From Cryobacterium sp. Y50 (GTDB lineage Bacteria; Actinomycetota; Actinomycetes; Actinomycetales; Microbacteriaceae), in contig NZ_PJJM01000085.1 of assembly GCF_002929805.1 (NCBI RefSeq), positions 24,863 to 77,082 on the forward strand: DNA of 52,220 nt. Reading direction: 5' to 3'. Positions 42,545-51,663 of this stretch are shown here, one piece after another. The stretch's first letter is position 1. Every line of letters begins with the position of its first letter. The notes beneath the pieces were generated by a model. It did no database searches. It worked only from the letters and a program-made list of their open reading frames with translations, and had not been told where the DNA came from. Position numbers and translations under genes: made by a program.

Positions 42545-44041
42545 ATGTCTGCTGCGAACATCATGGAAGCGACCAACTCTGGCGTGCTCAAACACCTCGA
42601 GCCCCGCGAGGTGTTCCGATTCTTCGAAGTACTCACCAGCATCCCGCGAGGCTCGGGTAATGAGGAGCAGATCGCCAACTGGGTTGTAGATTTCGCGCGC
42701 TCGTGTGGACTTGAGGCGACGAAGGATGACCTGCACTGTGTACTCGTGCGCAAGCTCGGTCAGGGTGGCCTTGAGAACGCAGCGCCGCTGATCCTGCACG
42801 GCCATCTGGATATGGTCTGCGAAAAAGCCGAAGGTGTCGAGTTCGACTTCGTGAACCAACCGCTGAGCCTCATCGTCGACGGCGACTACATCTCGGCGGC
42901 GGGAACGTCTCTGGGGGCGGACAACGGAATCGGAGTGTCCTACATTCTCGCGCTGCTGGAATCGAAGGATATTCCTCATCCACCGCTGGAGGCAGTCCTC
43001 ACCGCTATGGAGGAAAAGGGCAAGGTGGGGGCCGGACAGTTTGACGTCGGGCAACTCGCCGGGCGCCGGATGATCGATTTTAACTGGATCACGGACGAGG
43101 AGATCCTCGCGGGGTGCAGTGGGGACGTGACGTTTACCGTTGATGTCCCAGGTGAGTTTGAGCCAGTGCCTGTTGACTTGGGCAGTGCGCGCTCGCTCGA
43201 GGTACGCGGGCTCAATGGCGGTCACTGCGAATTCGACATTCAGTTCGAGCGGGCGAACGCCCTGCAGGTCCTGGCCCGCGCGATCCACAAGCTGGCGGGC
43301 GCGTACGACCTGCGCATTGCCGCCCCTTTCGGAGGCGCTCAAAATAGCGCTATCCCGGCCGATGCATCCGCTGTTATCGTCTTCAACGACAGGGACACGA
43401 ATTCGATTGCGGTTCTCATCGCCGAGCTTGACGTAGAACTCAAGAGTGAGTACCAGATTTCTGACCCCGCGATTCGGGTCGAGCTCAAGACTGCAGAGCG
43501 TCCGGATGTTGCGTTTTCGCGCGCCGCCGGTCTCCGGCTGATGTCCATTGTGCGTCTTATTCCCCAGGGGGTGATCAGCTGGAATCTGCACGTCCCCGGT
43601 CGCGTCGAGACGTCGAACAACGTCGGAACGGTTCGGCTGACTCCTGAGGGTGCACGTGTGATGTCGACGGTCACGTCGGCCCTCACCTCGCGGAAGCACG
43701 AGCTGATCGAACGCGTACAGGCGCTCGTAGCGCTCGCAGGCGGCGGTGCCGTGTGCGAGCTCTACGGCCTCGACGCTCCAGAGTTTCCGTATCGTCCGCA
43801 ATCTCAACTTTTGGCGACGGCATCCGAGGCTTACCGTGACGTGCTCGGCAAGGAGCCCAACGTAGAGGTGTCGCAGTGCTCTCTTGAGCTCGGTATGTTC
43901 AGCAGGCGGGTGCCGGTCGCCGATATCATCTCGATCGGCACCGAGCTTCAAGCTCTGCATTCCTCCGCCGAGAGGGTCAGCTACAAGTCTGTGGAACGCG
44001 TCTGGCCGCTGATCAAGGCGGTCGTGTCGCGACTGGGATAA
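42545..44041 (+). CDS. M20C-type dipeptidase (PepD-like, aminoacyl-histidine dipeptidase family)
   Basis: Zinc peptidase-like protein of 498 residues. LILHGHLDMVCEKAEG (His and Asp), SLGADNGIGVSYILALLE (bridging Asp) and TAMEEKGKVGA (the Glu pair acting as base and ligand) are the M20C metal site; the later region where PepD has a zinc Asp (NTDSEEEGE-type) reads DFNWITDEEILAGCSG, so this ligand may differ. The lid domain and a C-terminal ALHSSAERVSYKSVERVW (His ligand) are present. GAGAGG precedes the ATG at 42545, 19 bp after the permease gene, so it belongs to the transporter operon and probably processes the imported compound, perhaps an amino-acid conjugate. Confidence 0.78.
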   Translation: MSAANIMEATNSGVLKHLEPREVFRFFEVLTSIPRGSGNEEQIANWVVDFARSCGLEATKDDLHCVLVRKLGQGGLENAAPLILHGHLDMVCEKAEGVEFDFVNQPLSLIVDGDYISAAGTSLGADNGIGVSYILALLESKDIPHPPLEAVLTAMEEKGKVGAGQFDVGQLAGRRMIDFNWITDEEILAGCSGDVTFTVDVPGEFEPVPVDLGSARSLEVRGLNGGHCEFDIQFERANALQVLARAIHKLAGAYDLRIAAPFGGAQNSAIPADASAVIVFNDRDTNSIAVLIAELDVELKSEYQISDPAIRVELKTAERPDVAFSRAAGLRLMSIVRLIPQGVISWNLHVPGRVETSNNVGTVRLTPEGARVMSTVTSALTSRKHELIERVQALVALAGGGAVCELYGLDAPEFPYRPQSQLLATASEAYRDVLGKEPNVEVSQCSLELGMFSRRVPVADIISIGTELQALHSSAERVSYKSVERVWPLIKAVVSRLG

Positions 44042-44242
44042 ACGGAAGCGTTCCGGGAAGGACAGGGGGCGGGATATAAGCTGGTGAGTTTTTTCAGTCC
44101 CGCGTCAGACTTCACATCTTCTTCGCCTAATTATGCGCCGCAGTCAGGGCAGCCGTACTGATGCGGTCTAATTGGTCGATTTTTTCGCGTTTAAGACTTT
44201 TCCGTCGAGTTGCGTTTTCGGGAGTGGATGCTCCTATTGATG
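44042..44242. other. Gene-free flank between the transporter operon and IS110 element
   Basis: About 200 bases holding no gene; TTTTTTC and TTTTTTCG runs follow weak GC-rich stems, so a terminator for the transporter operon may be here, at about 44060-44095. It contains one end of the IS110 element, which cannot be placed exactly because IS110 elements lack inverted repeats. Confidence 0.4.
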
Positions 44243-45529
44243 TCAAGCGGCCTTTGGGGTGGGTTTCGATTGCCGGGATTGGTCGTCGAGCCAGGCGCTG
44301 AAGCTGGTTTCCAGGTCGGTGTCGGCGCGTTGTCCTATCTCGAGTCGACGTAAGCGCTGGTAGGGAACGTTGAGCTGTTTGGCCGCGTCGGTAAGGACGA
44401 TGCCGAGCGTCTGGCGGCGTTGCCGTAGCCGTGGTCCACCGGGCAGAGGGACAGCGGGATTTTGGGTGAGCAATGCAAATATTTCGTTGGCGACGTGGCG
44501 TTTGAGGCAACGGACGATGTCGCGGTCGGAAAGGCCTTCAGCGGTGCGTCGGGCGATGTAGGCCATAGTCCGAGGTTCCTTGTGGCGTTTGCGGAGCAGG
44601 ACAATACGGTGCAGGGCAGCGTTAGCTTGCCGGTCACCACCGCGCGAGAGACGAAAACGCTGCCGCTTTCCCGAAGATGCCGGAATAGGTGCAACGCCGC
44701 AGAGAGCGGCAAACGGGGCCTTGGTGGAGATGCGATCTGGGTTGTCGCCGGCAGTGGCGAGCAGGTGCGCGGCAACAAACGGGCCCACACCGCTTGCGGC
44801 CATGAGAGCCGGATTCTGCCGGCTGGCGAGTTGGCCGAGTTGACTGTCGATAAGAGCAATATCCGCCGTCAGTACCTGATGGCGTTGCGCGAGGCGTTTC
44901 GCTGATGCCCGCACGATCAGCTCCGGCGTGGTGCCCGGTGCGGGTCGTGTGCGCGCGAGCGCAACCGTGAGTTTATTACCGTCGTATCGGCGAAAATCCT
45001 GCCGGATGACCTCGGGCGCGCTCACCAACAAGGCACGGATTTGATTGATACTAGCCGTGCGCGCCTTGGTGGCAGAGCAGCGTTCGGCAAGTAAGACCCG
45101 CATCGACTCGACGTCACCATCGCGTTGTTTCGGGGTTGATAACCCGCGCCCGGCCAGAACCGACATCGCCGCTTGGTGGGCGTCGAGGGGATCGGATTTG
45201 CCGCGCAGTCGACGCTCGGCACGGTTGGCGCGATTGACCTCGAGAACGCGCATTCCGGCATTGGCCAACACGCGGGCAAGTTCCGCACCGTAAGAGCCGG
45301 TGCCTTCAACGCCAACAGCATCCACGATGCCGTAGGCGTGGAGGAACTCGATGATTTTCCGATAGCCGCTCCCGACTGCCAAGAATTCCCGGTCGGCGAT
45401 CGGTTGTCCATGGTCGTCAACGATGGCGACGTAGTGCGTGTCTTTGTGGGTATCAACCCCGGCGAAGATGATTCGTGGTGACTCGGCCGCGATGGTGATT
45501 TGTGGCGGTTCAAGAATTGCAACTGTCAT
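44243..45529 (-). CDS. IS110-family transposase with extra C-terminal HTH
   Basis: Site-specific recombinase of 428 residues of the IS110 family. The RuvC-like DEDD domain begins IIFAGVDTHKDTHYVAIVDD, with DAVGVEGTGSYGAELARVLA and GKSDPLDAHQAAM. The Tnp_20 domain has LMAASGVGPFVAAHLLATA and the serine motif PIPASSGKRQRFRLSRGGDR. After it, an additional HTH-like segment (RRQTLGIVLTDAAKQLNVPY, then RLRRLEIGQ) is present. ATG at 45529 is chosen; the frame is open to 45568. Complete and apparently intact. The noncoding stretch upstream (45569-45760) is structured. Confidence 0.87.
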   Translation of the reverse strand: MTVAILEPPQITIAAESPRIIFAGVDTHKDTHYVAIVDDHGQPIADREFLAVGSGYRKIIEFLHAYGIVDAVGVEGTGSYGAELARVLANAGMRVLEVNRANRAERRLRGKSDPLDAHQAAMSVLAGRGLSTPKQRDGDVESMRVLLAERCSATKARTASINQIRALLVSAPEVIRQDFRRYDGNKLTVALARTRPAPGTTPELIVRASAKRLAQRHQVLTADIALIDSQLGQLASRQNPALMAASGVGPFVAAHLLATAGDNPDRISTKAPFAALCGVAPIPASSGKRQRFRLSRGGDRQANAALHRIVLLRKRHKEPRTMAYIARRTAEGLSDRDIVRCLKRHVANEIFALLTQNPAVPLPGGPRLRQRRQTLGIVLTDAAKQLNVPYQRLRRLEIGQRADTDLETSFSAWLDDQSRQSKPTPKAA

Positions 45530-45658
45530 GACTTCGGTACTCCCGTTTCGTCGTTGAAGGGAAATCACCGTTGGGTCGGAAGGGCAGACAGCACAGAGGT
45601 GAGACTGTTGGCCAGGCTCCTATCAAGTCATGTCGCCCCGATCAAGCAGCATTAGCGG

Positions 45659-45736
45659 CTCTGGTGCGGCGGACAGATCCACTCAAAGACAACCTCGAAA
45701 GGAGTCAGTGTAATTTTGAGTCACCCCGCACCAGAG
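45659..45736 (-). ncRNA. Candidate bridge RNA structure of the first IS110 element
   Basis: CTCTGGTGCGG (45659-45669) pairs with CCGCACCAGAG (45726-45736); inside, ACTCAAA (45681-45687) pairs with TTTGAGT (45715-45721), leaving asymmetric internal loops. IS110 elements carry a bridge RNA with nested stems and two binding loops in the noncoding segment beside the transposase; this lies about 130 bases upstream of the transposase start. Structure is seen; the RNA is inferred. Confidence 0.45.
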
Positions 45737-45801
45737 TCACATCCAGTATCTCTGTGTAGTTTCCCGCCTCGGGGCGTTGGATCAACAACGCAAGAAATCA
45801 T

Positions 45802-45856
45802 CGTGTGATGTCAGTGAGTACCGATCAAAGTTCCTCACAGAAAGACACATCACACG
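45802..45856. repeat. Inverted repeat between the two IS110 genes
   Basis: CGTGTGATGT (45802-45811) is matched by ACATCACACG (45847-45856), with an inner pair GTGAG/CTCAC (45814-45818 and 45834-45838). It lies 18 bases after the stop of the second transposase gene and could be a terminator-like or right-end structure of that element. Confidence 0.6.
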
Positions 45857-45874
45857 ACCCTTCTATGGTTGAAG

Positions 45875-46921
45875 TCAAGCTGTAAGGGTCGCCAGTGAGC
45901 GATAGATGCTGCGGGCGATGAATCGTTTGAGGCAGCGGTGGATCTCTCGCCGGGTCTTGCCTTCGGCGGTTCTTCTGTCAACGTAGCTTTTCGTCGTGGG
46001 GTCGGTGATCATGCGGCAGCGGGCAATAATGTGGAGCGCTCGGTTCAGTTGACGGTCGCCGTGGCGGTTGAGGCGATGCCGGGTCGTATTTCCCGATGAT
46101 GCCGGAATTGGGCTACCGCCAGCCAACGCCGCGAAGGCGGCTTCCGAGCGCACTCTGCCTTGGTGGGAATAAGCGGTCAGGATGATAGCGGCCGTGAATG
46201 GTCCGACACCGGGGATGTCCTGAATGCCTGGAGCGAGTTCGTCGACGTGCTTTGACAGGGCCGCGTGATTCGTTTCCAACTCGCGAGTGCGCTGGTGGAT
46301 CGCGGAGGCGAGCCTGCGGGCTTCAGATCGGGCGACGGCAGCGGCAGTGTCATCGCTGGAGCGATCGCGCCATGTGGCGATGATGTCGACTTGAGTATTG
46401 GTCAGGGGTGCGCGGACGTCGAGGCCCAGGTTGATTATCCGCAGGAGCGCGTTGAGCGCGTTGCGGTCGCTGGTGCGTTGGGAATCGATACTGTGTCTCG
46501 CGACGAGCAGAACTCGAAGGGCGCTGCGAAGCCCGTCGGCGCGCGGCAGAATCAGCGCGGTCGCATCGGTGCCAAGCGCGGTGCGGGCGGCAGCCACGGC
46601 ATCGATTTGGTCGGTTTTACGGTGACCATCCCGGGCCTGCCGTTTGGGTGGTTTGACCTCGCAGACGCGGATCCCCGCGGTGGTGAGAGCGCGAGTCACG
46701 GTTGCTCCGTAGGAGCCGGTGCCCTCGACAGCGGCAAGCTGCTGCCCATCCGAGCGTCGCTCAATCCATGCGATCGCGCGGGCGGTGCCAGCGTCGGTGG
46801 TGGGAAACGAAGCGGTGTCAATGACTGCGCCAGTAGCGGCAGCAACGACTGCGTAGGTGTGCGTTTTGGCGTGGGTATCCACGCCGATGACGTATTTGTA
46901 TGTGTCAGCCACGGTGCTCAC
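45875..46921 (-). CDS. IS110-family transposase (second, shorter)
   Basis: Recombinase of 348 residues, normal for the family. The DEDD domain begins KYVIGVDTHAKTHTYAVVAA, with LAAVEGTGSYGATVTRALTT and HRKTDQIDAVAAAR. The Tnp_20 domain has IQDIPGVGPFTAAIILTAYS and PIPASSGNTTRHRLNRHGDR, then the typical KSYVDRRTAEGKTRREIHRC tail. Same orientation as the first IS110 gene but only distantly related to it. Intact frame. The upstream noncoding segment (46922-47189) is structured. Confidence 0.87.
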   Translation of the reverse strand: MSTVADTYKYVIGVDTHAKTHTYAVVAAATGAVIDTASFPTTDAGTARAIAWIERRSDGQQLAAVEGTGSYGATVTRALTTAGIRVCEVKPPKRQARDGHRKTDQIDAVAAARTALGTDATALILPRADGLRSALRVLLVARHSIDSQRTSDRNALNALLRIINLGLDVRAPLTNTQVDIIATWRDRSSDDTAAAVARSEARRLASAIHQRTRELETNHAALSKHVDELAPGIQDIPGVGPFTAAIILTAYSHQGRVRSEAAFAALAGGSPIPASSGNTTRHRLNRHGDRQLNRALHIIARCRMITDPTTKSYVDRRTAEGKTRREIHRCLKRFIARSIYRSLATLTA

Positions 46922-47034
46922 GAAGTGTCTTCTTCCGGTAAATGGTTCGTTATCCGGGCCTGGGAGAATTGTCGCGAGGCAGATCTCTAATGAGTCACAC
47001 CCCCGCCGGAGCGTGGGTGGACAACCTTCTATGA

Positions 47035-47119
47035 AGCCATCGAAACGGGTCAGGCCGGCACCGACCTAGCCCAGCGGACAGGTCGTGTGAAAGCCACCGC
47101 TTTCGCGGGACAGATGGCT
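47035..47119 (-). ncRNA. Candidate bridge RNA structure of the second IS110 element
   Basis: AGCCATC (47035-47041) pairs with GATGGCT (47113-47119), enclosing CGACCT (47062-47067) paired with AGGTCG (47080-47085). The nested arrangement about 115 bases upstream of the transposase start parallels the structure upstream of the first element. The sequence GAGTCAC recurs near both (45719, 46992 and 47122). Structure is seen, function inferred. Confidence 0.35.
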
Positions 47120-47189
47120 CTTGAGTCACGTTGGGAAAGGCCGATACCAGCTTGCCAGCAAGCCCCAGGCCAGCTACTAACCATTAGAG

Positions 47190-48145
47190 ATGGCTCTAGA
47201 CCAGTCTGCCCTGCTTGAGCTCCTCGCAGAACTCAAGCTCACCCATGTCCCCAACCGTATTCGCGTCGCGACCGAAACCCTTCACTAAGAACTCATCGAT
47301 GCCGAGGCGGCCGCCCTCATCGGCGCCGACACCGGCATCTCCAAGTCCGAAGTATCCCGAAATTGCAAGGATTGGACGGGGAAGTCGCTGCGTTTCGTGA
47401 CCGGGACCCCTACGTGACCGGGACCCCTACGTGACCGGGACCCCTACGTGACCGGGACCCCTACGTGACCGGGTACCCCTGCGTGTTTCTCGACACCACG
47501 GATTGCGAGGCCCGTGTCAACCACCGCGTCATCTCCCAAGCTACGATCGTCGCCATCGGCGTGCCGCCGATAGACGCCGCGAGGTCCTCGGCTTCTCCGG
47601 AGGTGACAGCGAGACCGAGGTGTTCTAAACCAGCTTCCTCCGGTCGTTGAAAATCCGCGGCCTCGACGGTGTCAACCTCGTCATCTCCGACTCGCACTCC
47701 GGTTTGAAGAAGGCCATCCGCACCATCTTCGCCCCTCCCGACGCCAAGCACGTTCAGGCGCAGTTCGACGAGGTGACCCGCATGCTCGAACGCTCCCACC
47801 CCAAAGCAGCCCAAATGCTCCACGACGCCCGCAGCGACCTGCTCACGTTCTGCGGGTTCCCGCCCAAACACTGGCGGCAGATCCGGCCAACCAACCCCAT
47901 CGAGCGCCTCAACAAAAAGATCAAACGCCAAACCTCATCGTCGGCGTATTCCCCAACCCTGCAGCTCTGCTCCGCCTCGGCGGCGCTGTCCACGGCGAGC
48001 AACACGACGAGCGGAAGCCTCAACCCGCCGCTACTGATCAGCGGGCTCCGTGCGCCAACTGGATGCATTCAACAACGCCCTCGCAACCATCGACGCCAGC
48101 ATCCTCACGGGGGTGATTCCCCTTCCCGAACTCACTGCAGCATGA
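47190..48145 (+). pseudogene. IS256-family transposase remnant
   Basis: Scrambled mutator-type transposase. Pieces in order: MALDQSALLELLAELKLTHV, a stop in ATETLH, ELIDAEAAALIGA, then a deletion to DTGISKSEVSRNC, EVAAFRDRDP in shifted frames, PCVFLDTTDCEARVNHRVIS, LRSLKIRGLDGVNLVISDS, HSGLKKAIRTIFAPPDAKH, RMLERSHPKAAQMLHDARSD, FPPKHWRQIRPTNPIERLNK and PELTAA. The Asp of LDTTDC and the Glu near ERLNK of the DDE triad remain, but at least three frame changes, a deletion of about 80 residues and a tandem repeat insertion make it inactive. Confidence 0.8.
47396..47480. repeat. 17-bp tandem repeat, five units
   Basis: CGTGACCGGGACCCCTA is repeated exactly at 47396, 47413, 47430 and 47447; a fifth unit at 47464 is altered (GGGTACCCCTG). 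It lies within the IS256 remnant and is an expansion of coding sequence found once in normal copies. Confidence 0.9.
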
Positions 48146-48422
48146 TCAGAACCACTGACCTGCACGGTGTCGAGAAACTCCACAGAGATAATGGATGTTG
48201 CTTTGGTGCGCCGAACCTCCTGCAGCGCCGTGCAGCGATCTCCGCCCCCAAGAAGGGGTCATTTTCTTTTTCATGCTATAGATATAAGTGAGCATATTTC
48301 CAAGTCGACGCACGGTAGGCCAGCGAGGCAAAGTTGCCGACTGCGAGCCTATTCGTCTCGACCGCGAAGCGCTGAATTTCTACTTAAACTCCACCTCGTA
48401 TCGGTAGATCTCGGAAGGCGTG
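48146..48422. other. Gene-free region before the histidine kinase
   Basis: About 280 bases without a gene. It holds the right flank of the IS256 remnant and a weak hairpin CCCC-AAGAA-GGGG at about 48245-48258 followed by TCATTTTCTTTTTC, a possible terminator. The kinase promoter should lie in the AT-richer 48260-48400 part; no clear elements can be named. Confidence 0.4.
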
Positions 48423-51323
48423 ATGACCATGACATCCCATAGCCGCAAAAGTCATTCCCGGACTGCGATATCTGACACAGCCCCAGCGACAACAGAGAAG
48501 AGCGTTGCTGATCGGGGTGGTTCGAGCGAGCGCCAAGAGGCGTTGGAAAAGAATCTGTTGGAGCAGACCATAAGTCTGCAAGACGCGATCTTCAACAGCG
48601 TCAATTTTTCCAGCATTGCTACTGACGCCGACGGTGTCATTCAGATTTTCAATGTGGGCGCGCAACGCCTGCTCGGCTATACAGAGCAAGAAATCGTGAA
48701 CAAGGTTGTACCGGGAGACTTGCACGATCCAGAAGAAATCATTGCCAGAGCAACCGAGCTGAGTGCCGAGCTCGGGACGAAAATTGAGCCTGGTTTTGAA
48801 GCCCTGGTTTATAAAGCCAGCCGGGGAATCGAAGACATCTATGAATTGACTACGATTCGCAAGGATGGCAGCCGCTTTCCAGCCACAATTTCGGTCACGG
48901 CATTACGTGACGCCGACAAAAAGATTATCGGCTACTTGTTGATCAGCGCCGACAACACGGCGCGCAACCAGGCATCGATCGCCCAATCTGTACTCGACCA
49001 ACGACTGCGCGACCAACAGTTTTATACACGGTCTCTCATTGAATCCAACATCGATGCGCTCATGATGACCGATACCAGGGGGATCATCTCTGACGTGAAC
49101 CAGCAGATGATCGAACTAACCGGGCGCACCAGGGACGAGCTCATTGGCGCCCCCTGCCGCAACTTCTTCACCGACCCAGCCCGGGCTGACACGGCGATCA
49201 AACGTGCTCTGGCGGAAGGCAAGGTGTGCGACTACGAACTCACAGTGCGGTCCATCGACGGCGATGAGACCGACGTGTCCTACAACGCCGCGACTTTCTA
49301 CGATCGAGATCGAGTGGTGCAGGGCGTTTTCGCCTCGGCCCGTGATGTCACCGAGCGCAAGCGCCTGGAGGGAGCGCTTCGTAAAACGAACATTGATCTG
49401 GAACAAGCCAGCCGCATGAAGACGAAGTTTCTCGCAACGATGTCACACGAATTGCGCACCCCGCTGAATGCCATCATCGGGTTCTCTGAAGCGCTCAAGG
49501 ACGGTCTCATGGGGGAGATGACCGCCTCCCAGCGTGAGTACGTTGGGGACATCTATGCCAGCGGGCACCACCTCTTGTCCCTCATCAATGACATCCTCGA
49601 TTTATCCAAAGTTGAGGCTGGAATGATGGACATCGAGTTGGAACCGGTTAATGTGCGTGCACTACTGGACCAAAGCCTATTGATCGTGCGAAGTGATGCT
49701 TCGGCTCATGGCCTTCACCTCGCGTTTGAGGGAGCGGATAACCTGGGAAAACCGTTGCTCGACCGACGGAAAACCAAACAAATCGTGTACAACCTGCTGT
49801 CGAACGCTGTCAAGTTCACACCCGACAACGGGACGATCACACTTAAAGCAAGCCGAGTAGCCCGTAGCGCCGTTGGGACGATCGCCGGTACCCGGCCGGT
49901 GCATGATTTTCCGCTGCCTAAGAGCGACATCGAACACTTTTTGGAGATTCGCGTCGACGACACCGGAATGGGTATTTCCGCCGAGAACATATCAAAACTT
50001 TTTCTTGCCTTCAGTCAGATCGATAGCACCTTGGCGCGAAAGTTCGAAGGCACCGGACTCGGTCTCGCCACAGTCAAACAAATGGTGGAGCTTCAGGGTG
50101 GCACCGTGGCCGTGGCAAGTGAGATGGGTGAGGGGGCCAGTTTTGTCATCTGGATTCCAATCGGAGCGACCGACGACATCGCCCCAGCTTGGTCGGGCAC
50201 GGAGGCAAAAATGTCGCGGGGTGGCGCCGAGCTGCGCGCCGCGAAAAGTACGGGCACAGTACCCAGGTCGATAGACGACGCGCCCAAACCTCATCCTTAC
50301 CACGGCTCCGACAGCGCGGACAGTGCGGACAGTGCGGCGAAGCCTGAGCCGCTTGTCCTCGACGGTGGATCCGCAGACGCGGCAGGAGGTGATGTTTCAA
50401 ATCGGGAAGACAAGGGTGCCGTGGGTGTCTCCTTGCTGTCGGACAAGCGTGACCGTGAGGCCGCTGCCGTGAAAGAATCGACGGGAACGTCGCCGGGGGC
50501 GACCGAGAGTCTGCAGGGTCTGCCCGCACACGATGGATCGGAGAAGAAACACGTTGCCCTCATCATTGAGGACGACATCAAGGGCGCTGAAGTGCTGCGG
50601 CTCCTGTTGGAGGCCGAAGGATTTCGGGTCATTGTCGCTAACAGCGGCGAAGAGGGGTTAAAAATTGCTCCGCACCAGAATCTGAGTATCATCACCCTGG
50701 ATATCCGTTTGCCGGGAATTGACGGTTGGGGTTTTCTGATGCGCCTGCATGAGATCTCTGATCTCGCCGCGGTGCCGATCGTGATTATCGCCGGAGCAGC
50801 CGATGTGAGCCTGGCCTTGACCCACGGTGCGGCCGCTGTACTGGAAAAGCCGATCAGTCGGGCCGCGCTGCAACAGTCGTTGGACGCGCTGGGCCTCAGC
50901 CCTGACTCCTTGCGCACCCGACGCGTTCTGGTTGCTGACGATGATCCCGAAACCGTTGACGTGATCGCACGATTTTTGACCGAACCGGAATATGCAGTTG
51001 AGCGCGCTTTCACCAAGGAGGCGGCCATCGAGATGGCGCAGAGGTTGCATCCGGACCTGGTTCTTCTTAACCTCATGATGGAAGGATTCAGCGGTTATCA
51101 GGTCGTGTTGGCGCTGCAAAGCGACGCGACGACCGAACAGATCCCCGTGTTGATTGTGACCGGTAAACCGCTCACTAAGCAGGAATCAGCGGTGGTGGAT
51201 AGCGACCCGAGTCAGCCAGTGCGGGTGCTGGGCACGGAGAACTTCGACCGAACGTCCTTCATCGCCGAGGTCAAGCGCGCTCTGCGCTCGAGCAGCTCTC
51301 GGGGCAAGTCGGCGGGCACATGA
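48423..51323 (+). CDS. Hybrid histidine kinase with two PAS and two receiver domains
   Basis: Cytoplasmic sensor kinase of 966 residues; no membrane segment is seen. Order: PAS 1 (SSIATDADGVIQIFNVGAQR), PAS 2 (DALMMTDTRGIISDVNQQMI), HisKA with phospho-His342 (MSHELRTPLNAIIGFSEAL), HATPase (NLLSNAVKFTPDNGTITL, DDTGMGIS, GTGLGLATVKQMV), a 120-residue Ser/Asp/Ala-rich linker containing a DSADSADSA run, receiver 1 with Asp760 (IITLDIRLPGIDGWGF), and receiver 2 in which the phospho-Asp position is Asn883 (VLLNLMMEGFSGY). Receiver 2 thus cannot be phosphorylated normally. ATG at 48423 is chosen after GGAAGG; a GTG at 48420 and an ATG at 48429 also fit. Confidence 0.88.
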   Translation: MTMTSHSRKSHSRTAISDTAPATTEKSVADRGGSSERQEALEKNLLEQTISLQDAIFNSVNFSSIATDADGVIQIFNVGAQRLLGYTEQEIVNKVVPGDLHDPEEIIARATELSAELGTKIEPGFEALVYKASRGIEDIYELTTIRKDGSRFPATISVTALRDADKKIIGYLLISADNTARNQASIAQSVLDQRLRDQQFYTRSLIESNIDALMMTDTRGIISDVNQQMIELTGRTRDELIGAPCRNFFTDPARADTAIKRALAEGKVCDYELTVRSIDGDETDVSYNAATFYDRDRVVQGVFASARDVTERKRLEGALRKTNIDLEQASRMKTKFLATMSHELRTPLNAIIGFSEALKDGLMGEMTASQREYVGDIYASGHHLLSLINDILDLSKVEAGMMDIELEPVNVRALLDQSLLIVRSDASAHGLHLAFEGADNLGKPLLDRRKTKQIVYNLLSNAVKFTPDNGTITLKASRVARSAVGTIAGTRPVHDFPLPKSDIEHFLEIRVDDTGMGISAENISKLFLAFSQIDSTLARKFEGTGLGLATVKQMVELQGGTVAVASEMGEGASFVIWIPIGATDDIAPAWSGTEAKMSRGGAELRAAKSTGTVPRSIDDAPKPHPYHGSDSADSADSAAKPEPLVLDGGSADAAGGDVSNREDKGAVGVSLLSDKRDREAAAVKESTGTSPGATESLQGLPAHDGSEKKHVALIIEDDIKGAEVLRLLLEAEGFRVIVANSGEEGLKIAPHQNLSIITLDIRLPGIDGWGFLMRLHEISDLAAVPIVIIAGAADVSLALTHGAAAVLEKPISRAALQQSLDALGLSPDSLRTRRVLVADDDPETVDVIARFLTEPEYAVERAFTKEAAIEMAQRLHPDLVLLNLMMEGFSGYQVVLALQSDATTEQIPVLIVTGKPLTKQESAVVDSDPSQPVRVLGTENFDRTSFIAEVKRALRSSSSRGKSAGT

Positions 51324-51327
51324 CGAC

Positions 51328-51663
51328 GTGGCCAGAATTCTGATCGCTGAAGACAACCCCGTCAATATGAAGCTTGACACCCTGCTCGTGCGACATGCCG
51401 GCCATACGACGCCGTGGGCCGCTGATGCCGAAAGCGGATTGTTGATCGCTCGGGTGGAAGTGCCGGATCTGATTCTGATAGATATCCAGTTGCCAGGGAT
51501 GGACGGGTTCGTCGCTACTGCCCAGCAAAATAATGACCCCCTTACTGCTGAAATTCCGGTCATTGCGCTGACCGCGCTGGCCATGACTCATGATCAGGAC
51601 CGAGTGCGTCAGGCCGGATGTGGCGCATACATCACCAAGCCGATGCACTATCAAGAGCTTTAG
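51328..51663 (+). pseudogene. DivK/CheY-like single-domain response regulator, cut by a TAG
   Basis: The frame from the GTG at 51328 gives 111 residues: acidic pocket RILIAEDNPVNMKLDTLL, phospho-Asp52 in LILIDIQLPGMDGF, Thr/Ala in VIALTALAM and Lys in YITKPMHYQEL. A TAG at 51661-51663 ends it just before the last helix; in the same frame the sequence continues DTITWLLQRAADNAASVEAE and ends at a TGA at 51798-51800. Loss of alpha-5 usually harms such domains, so it may be inactive; readthrough or a sequence error are alternatives. It follows the kinase by 4 bp and is the likely partner. Confidence 0.7.

Noticed and set aside
42518..43960. Minus-strand frame of 480 codons opposite the peptidase gene
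   Set aside because: Long only because of codon bias in the sense gene; the translation is Arg/His-rich and has no motif.
47396..47480. Repeat array considered as a CRISPR
   Set aside because: Units are contiguous 17-bp copies with no spacers, lie inside a transposase remnant, and no cas genes are in the window.
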